A stretch of DNA of 64,000 bases, taken from Brachycybe producta (taxonomy: Eukaryota; Arthropoda; Diplopoda; Playtdesmida; Andrognathidae). Positions 10,865-21,500 of this stretch are shown piece by piece. The stretch's first letter is position 1; every line of letters begins with the position of its first letter. The stretch spans positions 729,001 through 793,000 of the forward strand of contig JAUPFP010000006.1 of assembly GCA_036925085.1 (NCBI GenBank), given 5' to 3'. The translations under genes and the position numbers were made by a program. The notes beneath the pieces were generated by a model. It saw only the letters and a program-made list of their open reading frames with translations, did no database searches and had not been told where the DNA came from.

Positions 10865-11429
10865 CCAACTTGAGGTAAACTTTTCAGGAAATTTATATTA
10901 GAGTAGAGAAAAGGACCGCCCCCCCTTCTCTTAAAATATTATGAGATTTTCTGAGTGGACAGATTTATTATTTTGGTCATTTGTTATTCTAGGTCAAGGG
11001 GTCATTGACGATGAATTTTACATTTATTAGGGATTTTCTGCAAGCAAAAATGTGTTGTCTTATGGGGATTTATTGATAAATCTTTTCTGACAATGCATCT
11101 TATAAAGTGTGATTATATATGAGGAGCTTCAAGAGCATATTGAGATTTTTGTTGTTTTTATATTATTTGGTTTTCAAGACTGCATTTCACACATGTTACA
11201 TTTGGACATTTGACCCTTTGCTACAAGCCTAGAGCAAATTGAAGTAAACAAAACTAAGTAATGGGGGGGGGGGGTCTGGGTGGAAATTGCTTAAATTCTA
11301 ATATTTCGATTTGCATAAAATGAACATTTTTTTAAAAAAACGATTTGCATATTTTCGAATTTTATTTACATAAACGTTTTTGTTTCAAACAATCACAATG
11401 TCATTTTATGTACACTAACATAATACAAC
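10865..11429. other. Intronic unique sequence
   Basis: This stretch holds no recognised exon or repeat pair. There is a CCGCCCCCCC run near 10917 and a G-run near 11264. It lies within GPCR intron 1. Confidence 0.4.
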
Positions 11430-11705
11430 ATACTGTAGAGGGTGGTGTGGGGGTGGTCCGTGATGTTTTGTTATGGTGGACTTTGTCTGGGGTTGCCTGT
11501 GGGGGGGGGGGTCCTCTTGTCTGTGGGTGCCGAGTGTACTTTCTTCTGTTTTCCCCCATTGCTGTCTGTTCGTTTGGTTCCTTCTTGGTTTTCTTGTTTC
11601 ATTTTTTTTTTAGCTCCGGCGGCTGCCGTACATGAGTGCTTTGTTTGACTGTTAGTCCCGCATAACCTCGTAGTTGAAGGGACGTTAAACTTTTATCAAC
11701 CAACT
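11430..11705 (+). mobile_element. Possible SINE or LINE 3' tail
   Basis: A GT-rich block with an exact G-run is followed by TAGTTGAAGGGACGTTAAAC and an A/C-rich end. This closing block is a compact, non-AT-rich segment of the sort found at the 3' end of invertebrate SINEs and LINEs. Only one copy is visible in the window, so the class is uncertain. Two overlapping short frames here translate to low-complexity Gly/Cys/Phe runs and are not genes. Confidence 0.3.
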
Positions 11706-11898
11706 AACATACTGTAGATGCATAGGATTCCTTGAATCTCTTGTTTTAAATGTTTTATTTAAAAACAGACTCTGAAATGCAAATGAAAACTGTTTTGACG
11801 GATGATATGACATTTATACAGAGTGGTGCAAAAGTAGTCATCACATTTTTTTGTTTTGTTTATAAACTTTTAAACAGAACCAACAAAAATACATCATA

Positions 11899-12062
11899 AG
11901 GCCTTGTTTCGACTGGGATGAAAATTCAACTGGTGAAAAATAGAAGAAACGTGGATCCCTCCGCTTATTCACTAGCACAGGCTGGAGCCACATTTGTTCA
12001 ATTTTTCACCAGTTGAAATTTTCAAAAAGTTGAAATTTGCACTCCAGTGAAAACATCGCCTA
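11899..12062. repeat. Foldback element, family C, copy 2
   Basis: AAGGCCTTGTTTCGACTGGG on the left faces CTCCAGTGAAAACATCGCCT on the right, with inner arms TTCAACTGGTGAAAAATAGA and TTTTTCACCAGTTGAAATTT. A solitary left end (AAGGCCTTGTTTCCACTGGG) lies at about 12074, a fragment of another copy. Confidence 0.75.
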
Positions 12063-12484
12063 AAATTAATAATAAGGCCTTGTTTCCACTGGGATTTTGC
12101 AAATTCTCTAGCAGGTTAGTTGTTTTGCAGATATCCTTGGCAATATGAAGATTGACTGATTCCGCAGATTGACAGATATATATATGCTGTATGTACTGTA
12201 TATTACATTTTACAAGCAAGAACACAACCAATTGATATGAAATAATTTAAAGTTTTAAGAAAGGTGTCGTTTAATTGTTTGTTAACTTTAAAATTACAAA
12301 TTATTAATTCAAACTTTTCTAAAAATAAAATAAAAAAGGAAGTCGTTTTAAAACTTAAACTTTAGTTTTGACTCTGCTCAAGTAAGTAATGAATATCTTT
12401 TATTTTTCTAGCAGATGAAATAACAAATAATGAAATTGATTTAAGACTGCAAGTAGATCATTTATTTTATGCTTGTATAGCATT

Positions 12485-12773
12485 AGATGGCGCCACTAGC
12501 CCTCCTTCCATAGAAATGTACTGACAACACTCTTCAACTTTGTCTCACCTGTTTTTCTGCACGTGGCAAACTTTTAATTGCGTCATCGCTATTTCTCTAC
12601 ACGTGCTCTCTCTTCACTTATATTATGTTCTCAGGGGTAAGTTTGTCCACGTGCTCTGATAATTAAGGTTGTTTTGGACGCTTTTTGAGAGCTAAAAGGA
12701 AGCTGCATTGGATTTCAACTAATTGGCGACGAGTGTAGTTGTCGCCACTTATGGAGGTTACATGGCGCCATCT
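12485..12773. repeat. Family H element, copy 1
   Basis: It is bounded by AGATGGCGCC and GGCGCCATCT as 10-bp perfect inverted termini. The interior has CACGTGCTCTCTCTTCACTT and GTAAGTTTGTCCACGTGCTC and matches the reverse complement of 53471-53774. It is noncoding and contains several CACGTG E-box words. Flanking DNA at 12100-12480 and 12780-13330 shows nothing else. Confidence 0.75.
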
Positions 12774-13334
12774 ACCTTGCAGTTTACATAAGTATTTTTC
12801 TATGGAGCCTTCTCTTAAATCAATCCACTCTGCTTTTGCGCCACCCTGTATAAAAACAATGTGATCACAAAATGATATTTTATATAAAAATATTGTTTGT
12901 TGTTTTTTTTTTCTTCTTAACTGTCAACTTGAGTTTTAAAACGTTTTTCTAACGTTCAATTTTCTGTGTTTGAACGTGATTGATTAATTTTGGCAGATCG
13001 AAACCCAATCTCCGATACAGCAAATATTTATTTTGTGTGTCCACTATTGGCCTATCTGTAATATTTAATAATACGTAAACAATATAAAATGTGGATCAAA
13101 CAGTTTATGGTCTTTTTTCTCATCTGTCAAACTTTAGCTTTTTTTACGATGTGTCATGTTTAGATTTTCGCAGATTATTAAATTCTTTTTCCATTTTATT
13201 ACTTATTAGAGGAAAAAAGTTACGATTATAGTTTTTTTTTGTCGTAAAATTCAGTCAATTTTATGACAAATTTATATTTTTCCTCTTCATTCTCAAAAAT
13301 TTATGATCTTCAATTGAGTTGGTTGAATTTTTTT

Positions 13335-14165
13335 CTTTTGTTTTACATTTCTGATTATATTATGTCTTTCTGGAAGCAAAATTAGAAGCTAGAAGTGTAG
13401 AATGATCACATAATCTGATATCTTTCAAAATAAGCTTTTTTTATGTCAGTTTGAAAATGACCCAGCTGTTTAAGTAGTCGTTACGTTTTCATTTTTGCTT
13501 ACCTGGCATTAAAAGTTTATTTTGAAAATTATCTGCATGAAAAAATATATGTAAGTGATTGAGCCACCTTTCTACTTTTTAAACACTTTCCTATTTTCTC
13601 TTAATTTAGCTTTTCTGAAATACAAAATAACCAAAGTTTGAAAATCAGCTGTACATAAACCGTCTTATGGGTTCTGTTAGTATTGATTGCCTAATTTCAG
13701 GGATTTTTAACTGGAAATATTAAAGAAAATTTGAATTTGTTTCAGAAGATAGAAGTGTAGTCGCTCAATCACGTAAAGAGTATTTTTTTTTGGTTTTTGA
13801 TATCTTTCAAAATAAACTTTTATGTCACTTTGAAAATGATCTAACTTTAAACACAGACGATATTTTTAATTTTTGTCTATAAAAAGTTTGTTTTGAAAAA
13901 TATCAACATGAAAATACACTAAAACACTAAAACACTTTCTAATACTTTTTAAATTTACTCCTGAAAGACAAGAATAATCAAAACTTGAAAATCAGCTGTT
14001 CATCAGGGTGTGTGGATCCACAGTTAAGAAACATTATGGAGAAAAATTCAAAAGTGTTTTAGAAACTAGAATAATTTTTGATATTGCTTATAAAAGTCGT
14101 TTTCAAAATAAACTTTTTTTTATGTCAGTTTGTAAGATTTTCGTTTTCGTGAAAAGTTGATGCAA
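13335..14165. repeat. Cluster of foldback family A copies
   Basis: One copy lies at about 13340-13690 and a second at 13690-14030, followed by a left-arm fragment to about 14160 (TTTTAGAAACTAGAATAATT). All show the AGAAGTGTAG/CTAGTTT arm signature and ATATCTTTCAAAATAAACTT. The retrotransposon lies immediately to the right. Confidence 0.65.
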
Positions 14166-14255
14166 AAAATATCTTTGGAGCCACTTCTAAGACGGTTCAA
14201 GTTCATTGATAAAATTAGATCAACTCGGTGAAAATTGTTTAAGTAAAAATTGAAT

Positions 14256-14259
14256 TTAG
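14256..14259. repeat. Target site duplication TTAG (left)
   Basis: TTAG directly precedes the left LTR and is repeated directly after the right LTR at 25742-25745. Four base pairs is the usual size for Ty3/Gypsy integrases. Confidence 0.85.
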
Positions 14260-15107
14260 TGTAACATCCCCGTTTCCGTAGGGTTAGTAGAGAGATCTCT
14301 ACTAGCCATCTAGAAGTGTCGAATGGATGTTGATGATTAAGTCTTTCGGTCTATTGGCTCCTGTGTTGCTACTTAACCACCAGGGACACAAGGGTCGGTA
14401 CCTCAGGAGACCTGTGGTAGAGAATATTGTAGAGATGTCGTCTTACACTCGGCTGCTGGAGACTTCGTTGTCCGGTGGAAACATCGGCTACGTGGCGGCT
14501 ATAATCCTAAGTCCCACTCCCATAAAATGACTGAGTCCACACATTGAATTCGTATGATGAAAATGCTCTTTTATTCAATAAACAGAGAGTCCTGTAGATT
14601 GAGAGATATCGCATCGGTCTTAAGCATAAAGACGGTCTGTCCGATCTGCCTGATCTATCCGATCTGTCCTCTCAATCTACAACCTCTTGTATTTATACTC
14701 AAAATACAATACAAACATCTGATTATGATAACAAAGGCTCCAGGTGTGTCCAAGTCTCTTGGACACACTCGGACCTAGAAGTGAACTATCACTTGACAAG
14801 AAAACGAAAACATCTATAAGATGTATAAATTATAACAATACAGAAGGATGTACGATCATCCTCCTATTAACAATTTGTAAAGATTCTCACGTCCAAAAGT
14901 TCTGCATCGATGGTTCTTCTAGGATCTATCCTATTAACCATCGATGTAGTACTTTTGGGCTATTCTTCTCATCTTGGAGGGCAGGGAGTCATCGTCGTAA
15001 TGACCTCCCGGCCACCCCCAAGCATGAGGTGAGAACCTTTCATCGATACAACTTGATTACAGGGTGTCTACAAAAACGGACGAATTCTAAACGGTGAATT
15101 CGTTACA
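14260..15107 (-). repeat. 3' LTR of the Gypsy element (848 bp)
   Basis: It begins TGTAAC and ends GTTACA on the plus strand (TG..CA ends, 6-bp inverted tips). By eye it is identical to 24894-25741. In element sense a TATAAATA lies at 14697-14690 and an AATAAA at 14575-14570. That places the transcription start near 14665 and polyadenylation near 14550, so the R region is roughly 110 bp. The LTR is rich in hairpins (see findings). As the 3' LTR its AATAAA should end the element transcript, and it could also end host transcripts because the host gene runs in the same direction. Confidence 0.95.
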
Positions 15108-15113
15108 CCCCCC
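15108..15113 (-). promoter_or_regulatory. Polypurine tract (G6) next to the 3' LTR
   Basis: In element sense, AGTTGGGGGG directly abuts the TGTAAC start of the 3' LTR. A purine run here is where RNase H leaves the primer for plus-strand DNA synthesis. It is short and G-rich, so cleavage precision is inferred. Confidence 0.7.
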
Positions 15114-15554
15114 AACTAGTTTAAGAGTACGTCCCTGTACTCTCAAAAAGTTAACTATTAAAAATACCCGTTGGTATGAAAATCTATACGATAAAAATTA
15201 TAATCCCGTTGGATGATAAAATTTAAAAATCACAGCTCGTGATACTAATAGCATCTCGCTATTTTAAAAAATTCCCGCTTGGAATTAAAACAATTCTAAA
15301 AATTGACAAATAGGCGAAAGCCTATCAAATTACAAAAGGGACAATCCCCTAATATAAAAACTTCTATAAAAACGCAGGCAATTGCCTTAAAAACTACGAA
15401 AAATAAATAGACAACGGTCTATAAAAATAAATGCGAACGTGCATTAAGAATACAAAATACAAAAAGTATAAAACACAATACTTAAAATACTAAAACAAAC
15501 GAACGAACAAGTATACAGACGATACTTGTGAAGAATCAGTTCACTTTCTGTAAC
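15108..15554 (-). other. Element 3' noncoding region: serial hairpin array
   Basis: Between the pol stop and the 3' LTR lie 447 bases that are A-rich on the plus strand and broken up by about 14 short perfect inverted repeats. Their spans are 15124-15143, 15164-15177, 15203-15214, 15229-15243, 15247-15263, 15270-15286, 15291-15305, 15310-15325, 15337-15350, 15376-15387, 15407-15422, 15430-15445, 15464-15483 and 15507-15529. Arms are 4-8 bp and loops 3-8 nt. Arm sequences differ from one hairpin to the next, so this is not a tandem repeat. Most G and C bases of the region fall in arms or loops. In the element RNA the linkers are U-rich. The function is unknown. Confidence 0.75.
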
Positions 15555-18500
15555 CTAATATTCCGCTTCAGCCCATCCGTTGGCAGGACTCTCGGGACTT
15601 CTTCGGAGGGCTCCTTCCAAGATGATGGCAGCGTCCGATGACCCTCTGCACTGTCGGTAGCTCCTGCGACCTTCCGCATAGCTAGTGGCAGCGTCAAATA
15701 ATAGGTGGGGTCGATCATCATGAAAATGCGGACAGCGTACGGGACGTCCTGTCAGGCGAATGCTGGCCTGCTGACTCCACTGTAGAAAAGTGCGTGTCCA
15801 CTTCATGATTCCGTCTTCGACCTCCCGGATTCTGATGTCTTCTTCGTAATGAAAGACCATGATGTCTCGGTGCTCTACGGCGATGACGAGGATGGTGGGC
15901 CGGCTGCAGACAACCAGTCCGATGAGAAAGGTCTTCGGACCTTTCGGGATACGGTTTCTTGGCGGTGTCTCATCCCATTCGAAGAGCCCCAAGTAAAGCT
16001 GATGTCTCGGCGTCCTTTTTCGCTGCCAGTGTACACAGAGATTGTTCAGCGTGGTCTCATCTCCTCTGGTACTCCGGTGTGGATGCGCGATGTTCCTGGG
16101 GCCTGAAGTCTCCATGGAGTCCGTTGGAGTCTTTACTACAGACCCCAGGCGCTCCTTTACTGGTCTCTTCGGTATGGCCCCTGTCGCTTGACTTGGTTCT
16201 ATCTTGGGCTCGTCGGTCGTCTTCATTTTTGTTTCTGATCCAACTTTGATGGTCCCAGGAGACGTTATGGAAGCCCTAGGACTCCCAGGAGCTTCCTTAT
16301 CGCTCCTGACGGTAGTCTTTGGCTCCATCATCGTGATGTCATCTCGGTATAGCCCTGACTCACGAGGGCGGACATCTCTCAATACGACGGTATTCTTCGG
16401 CGCCTGATGAAAGAAGCTTTTTACTTCCGATCTCAATTGGGTTCGCAGGCCCCTGCTGGGCCGGTTTCGCTCGACGAGAGGCCTTGGCTGCCTCCAGCGC
16501 CGAACTCCGCGGACCAACAGGTCTTCTGTGGGGCCCGAGTTGCCAATTTCGATTGGAAGGGCGGTCCCCTTACAATCCATAATGCGGCCGTCGTATAATA
16601 CGATACGCTCCCCATCAAAGGTTTCGTAGACCTGATCCACCAATGCCAACCCTCGGAGGTGGTACTCGACCGCGATGTCGACCAATAACCTCAGCTGCGC
16701 ATGGTAGTTGTCTCTTGGATCCTCCATGACGGTAATTTCTTTATGTTCTGAAGTCGCGAGTTTAGCATATATCTTGGGAGGAGGAGGAACAGCGGTTTCA
16801 ACTCCTCTGGCCTCTTCTTCAGGCCTGGCCCCTGGGAGCTCCTCATCATCGGTGTCGATATACAGGACATCGTTGTCCTCGTCATGGGTATTTCGAATGG
16901 TGATGACGGGTCCCTGCGTCAGACTCTCGACGACTCTTTTTGGAGGGAGGTGGGCATCGCAGGACTCCGCGAGCCCTGCCTCTCGACGCTTCTTTGCCTC
17001 CCTGTGTCGCTTGCTCAGCTTATTTTTCTTGCGCTGATTAGGTTCGATGACAGGAGCGGCTGCAGGACATTCTACTGGAGCAGGTCTTTTTAGAGTATGG
17101 AGGCGGTCCTTCGTTTTGACTGCTTCCGGCTCTACCAACTCCTGATATGCCTTCTCTGCATCTTTCAGTGCTTGGCTTCTGGGCACATACCGCCCTTTAC
17201 TGTCCCAAATCTCATTTAGACTTCTGTGTGGGACGGGTGGTCTGTTCCTACGACCGTGGCGCTCCCAATCCGCAGGGGTCCACTCGCTGGTGTCGTTTGG
17301 ATCACCTTCTTTGCCCCAGTTCTTTGGTTCTGCGCCTCCGGGAGCAAACTCTCCGGGTCTGATGGCGTTAAAGAAGTTGGGCTGACCGGCCCCGACGACT
17401 CCTGGCAGAATCTTTTCCGACTGCCGCTTCTTTTGTTGCTTAGTCAGGCTTGGAACAATCGCGTGGTCCCATAATCCATCTTCGATCTCTTTTTCCAGCG
17501 CCACTGCTGCTGTATCGAAGATCAGCTTGGATCCGCCTTCTATCGGCACGATGGAGCTTGGTCTGATTTCGTTTTGCCGTTCAAAATATCGTCCTCTTTT
17601 GTGGGCACGACCCTGTAAGGTGGGCCCACGGACACCGTGACCCCAACCCTGCCTGGTAGTGGCCACTTCTTCGTAGAGATTCTCCAACGGCGACTGCATA
17701 GTCGTACTTCTTTTCGAAAAAGACAAAGGAAAAGTGTTTGGATCTCGGAGCCCGAAATTTACATGCTTTTCTTGGCTCCTTCTTACCTCTTTCGATCCAT
17801 CTTTAGATTTTTCCTTGTTCTCTTTGTTGAAGTTTTGCACAAACAAAATAAAACTCCCGATATTTTTCGCGATTAAAGAAAATTTACTCGATGTCTTCGT
17901 GAAACAATCCAAATAAAAACGATAACGCTTCGAAAAATGGCCGATAACGGTAAAGAAGTCTAGGATATGATAAAGATGCCAAAAAATAGTGCCGGTACAT
18001 GTGGATAGCACATGGGCACAACTGTCAGTTGTGAAGAAGATAAACAATAGGACCCGGATCCATAGTGGTGCGAGGCTAGTAGACATTTCACTTAATGTAT
18101 CCCTCCGCCCACGTGTTTCTTCTATGCTTGGTAGCGTCATTGACCGCTCCCTGTTTACTTCCTCATTTGGGACGTCATTTCCATCTGTGGCGTCACTAGC
18201 ATCGATATCATCGTCCATTTTTGTTGTTTCATCGATAACTTCCGCGTTTTTCACCTCCATTTGAAATTCCATCGGCGAATTTACATCTTTTTCGTCGATT
18301 TTCATCGTTTCTCCAGGAATTTCGCTGATTTCTTCAACAAATCCAATGGTTTCCATGGTAAAATTCGTCTTATTACCATATTCTCTGGTGAATTTCATCG
18401 CATCTTCGCCAGGTAAGTATGAGAATTGTTGCTGGTTATCGTCTGCTGCCATTTTTCTTCTAATTTCGACGTTACGGTCGGAATGCTTTCGGATTGCTTT

Positions 18501-21500
18501 CGTAATTATCTCAATTTCTTCTTCATCCTCAGAAGATTCGATCCAAGCATTTTGGCATCTGCAGTGTCCACAACATCTCTTCTTACGCGAAGGTAGGTTC
18601 TTTTTCTTGACAAACGCTGTCATTTCTTTTTCTTTTACAGGTTCCGATTCGGATTCTTCTGGCGATGAGTTACCCATGGACTCCAGGGTGTCTCCAGTCG
18701 TTGGAACATTGGGTCCGTCCTTTTGGTAAGTCTCATATAGTGGTCTCAGGTTTGCAACGTTTACAGAGTCCTCCACTAATCTTCCAGCTCGATTCTCGTA
18801 ACTCAATCGGTATACGGTGTCCGATACCTTCGACACAATCGTATATCCCTGTCTCCATTTCGTTAAGAACTTCTTGTTCTGTCCAGGCCTGATTCGCATG
18901 TCTCGTACAAGTACTTTCTGTCCGATTTGGTACTCGTAAGGCTTCTTATGCCTTTGGTCGTAGTACTTCTTTCGACGATCATGTGCTGCTTTCAGGTTCG
19001 CCCTGGCTGTTCTTAGTTCTTCTTCTTGGCGTTCCTCCGCCTGTTGTCGAACGTCCACGAGGTTTCCTGCCTCGTTATCCACGATAACTGGTCGTTCTGG
19101 AACTAAGGTGTCTACTTTAGTTCTGGGCTCCCTCCCAAACATGAGTCTGTACGGCGTAAACTTTGTGGATGAATGTACAGATGAGTTGTACGATTCCAAA
19201 ACTTCATCCAGTTTCGTTGCCCAATCAGTCTGGTTCTTCGCAGGAGTCAGATACTTTTTCATAGTCTGAATAATGCTTTTATTCGTCCTTTCGGCGAGAC
19301 CATTACTTTGCGGATGGTAGGCAGTTGTTGTTTCGTGCTCTATCTTGTTTATTTTCAAGAATTCTTGAGTGTTCTTTGCAACAAACGGCGTCCCTCGATC
19401 CGAAATGAGTTTCTCTGGTATCCCGAAGATTTTCTTTACGTCTTTTGCTAGGAAGTTCATTACGATTAGTGCGGTTGTGCTTTTCACTGCTTTAGCAACG
19501 CAATATCGAGTGGCGTAATCGACTGCCAACAAGATATGCTTGTTTCCTCCAACCGACGGTACTAATGGTCCAATGAAATCCATTCCCCAGCAATCACAAG
19601 GCTTTCCAATGGGCATTTCTTGAAGGAACCCTTCAGGTTTCTCCGTACCCAACTTGTGTAATTGACAAATCTCACATGAGCGCACATATTCGAATATGTC
19701 GTGCTTCATGTTATTCCAATAAAATCTTTGCCTGGCTCGATTCCAGGTCTTAGTTTGTCCTTCATGACCAGCATCGGGCTCGTCATGGCATAATCTCATT
19801 ACTTCTGGGATGAGATGTTTTGGCACCACATTCACGAGTGTGGGTACGGAACTTCCGTGAAACACACAAGCGAACAACTTGTTGTCGTAATCGCAAAACA
19901 ACTTATGAAGAGGTGACTCTGGTTGGTTACGCAACTCCTCACGAATCTTCAAAATCTCTGGGTCCAATTTTTGCTCCACCTTCCAATCCCATTGTAAGGT
20001 TACATTAAAGATCACACTGTCATCTAGGTCTTCCACTTCTGGGATGGCCTTCCAGTTAACAGGCACTCCGGCTGGATATCTCGAGAGGCAATCGGCTTCG
20101 ATGTGAAGTTTCCCCTCTTTGTAGATGATTTTGTAGTCGTACTCCTGCATTAGCAGCTGCCAGCGACCAAGTCTTCCTTCCAGACGTGCTGCAGTTTTCA
20201 TGTAGCATAATGCGTGGTGATCCGTCACAATTGTAAAGGGCTTCTGGAACAGGTACGGCCGGAACTTGGTGACTCCATAGATTACTGCTAGGCACTCTTT
20301 ATCCGTCGTACTGTAGTTCTTTTCCGCGTCCCTTAGAACTCTGGAGACACTTCCAATGATCTCCTTTCTTCGTTTATCCTCTGACTTCTGGTAAAGCATC
20401 GCTCCAATTCCGTATCCACAGGCATCAGTATGCATAAATATTGCAGCCTTCGGATCATATACGGCAACCAATGGAGATTTCGACAACATATTCTTTAGCG
20501 TGCGGAATGCATTCTCGCAGTCAACTGACCATTCGAACGGTATATCTTTACCCGTCAGGTCTGACATGGGCTTCGCTATGTTGGCAAATCCAGGTACATG
20601 CTTTCGATAATAACCCGCCAATCCAAGGAAACTTCTGATTGCGGTTACATTGTCAGGAACTGGGAAGTTCTTTATGGCGACAACCTTATCTGGATCTGGC
20701 CGAATTCCATCAGGCGAGATCAGGTGTCCCAAATACTTCACTTCTTGGAATCCAAAGAAGCATTTCACTGGATGCAACTTCAGGTTTGCTGTCCTCAGCA
20801 AGTCCAAGATAGTTCTCAATCTTTCCAAAAATTCTTCGAACGTTCTTCCAAACACTACGATGTCGTCAAGGTAGACAAGGCACGTTTCCCATTTGTGCCC
20901 GGCAAGTAGGATGTCCAATGCACGTTGCATAGTGGCAGGAGCGTTTCGGAGTCCGAAAGGCATTCTTACGAACTCGAACAATCCTCGATGAGATGTAAAT
21001 GCGGTCTTCTCGATGTCGCTTTCTTCCATCTCGAACTGCCAGTATCCACTCTTCATATCCAGCGTTGCGAAGTAGCATGCTCCTCTCATGGAGTCTAATG
21101 CGTCATCAATCCTCGGTAATGGATAAGTGTCTGCCTTTGTAATCGCGTTCAACTTCCGATAATCTACACAGAAACGGTAGGAGCCATCCTTCTTCTTTAC
21201 AAGGACGATGGGCGATGCATACGGCGATTTCGATGGCCTTACAACCCCAGATTTCTTCATCTCCTCTAGCGTCTCATCAATTACGATGCGTTCCCCAGGC
21301 CCGCATCTTCGTAACGTGTCTCGAACAGGTAAATTATCTCCAGTTTCGATCTTGTGTTTGGTCAGATTCGTAGCTCCCAGGTCCTTAGATGAAAAGGCGA
21401 AGATCGGTTGGAACTCCTTCAGTAGGATCGTCAACTCTTCTCTTTGATCATCTGTCAGTTCAGGACCAAGTTGAATTTCTTTTTCAAAATCAACGGGTGC

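Noticed and set aside
11345-11648. Overlapping Gly/Cys/Phe-rich frames
   Set aside because: They arise from a GT-rich repeat segment next to a SINE- or LINE-like tail.
14890-14960. The long LTR hairpin as a microRNA precursor
   Set aside because: It lies in an LTR and no expression evidence exists; it is reported only as structure.
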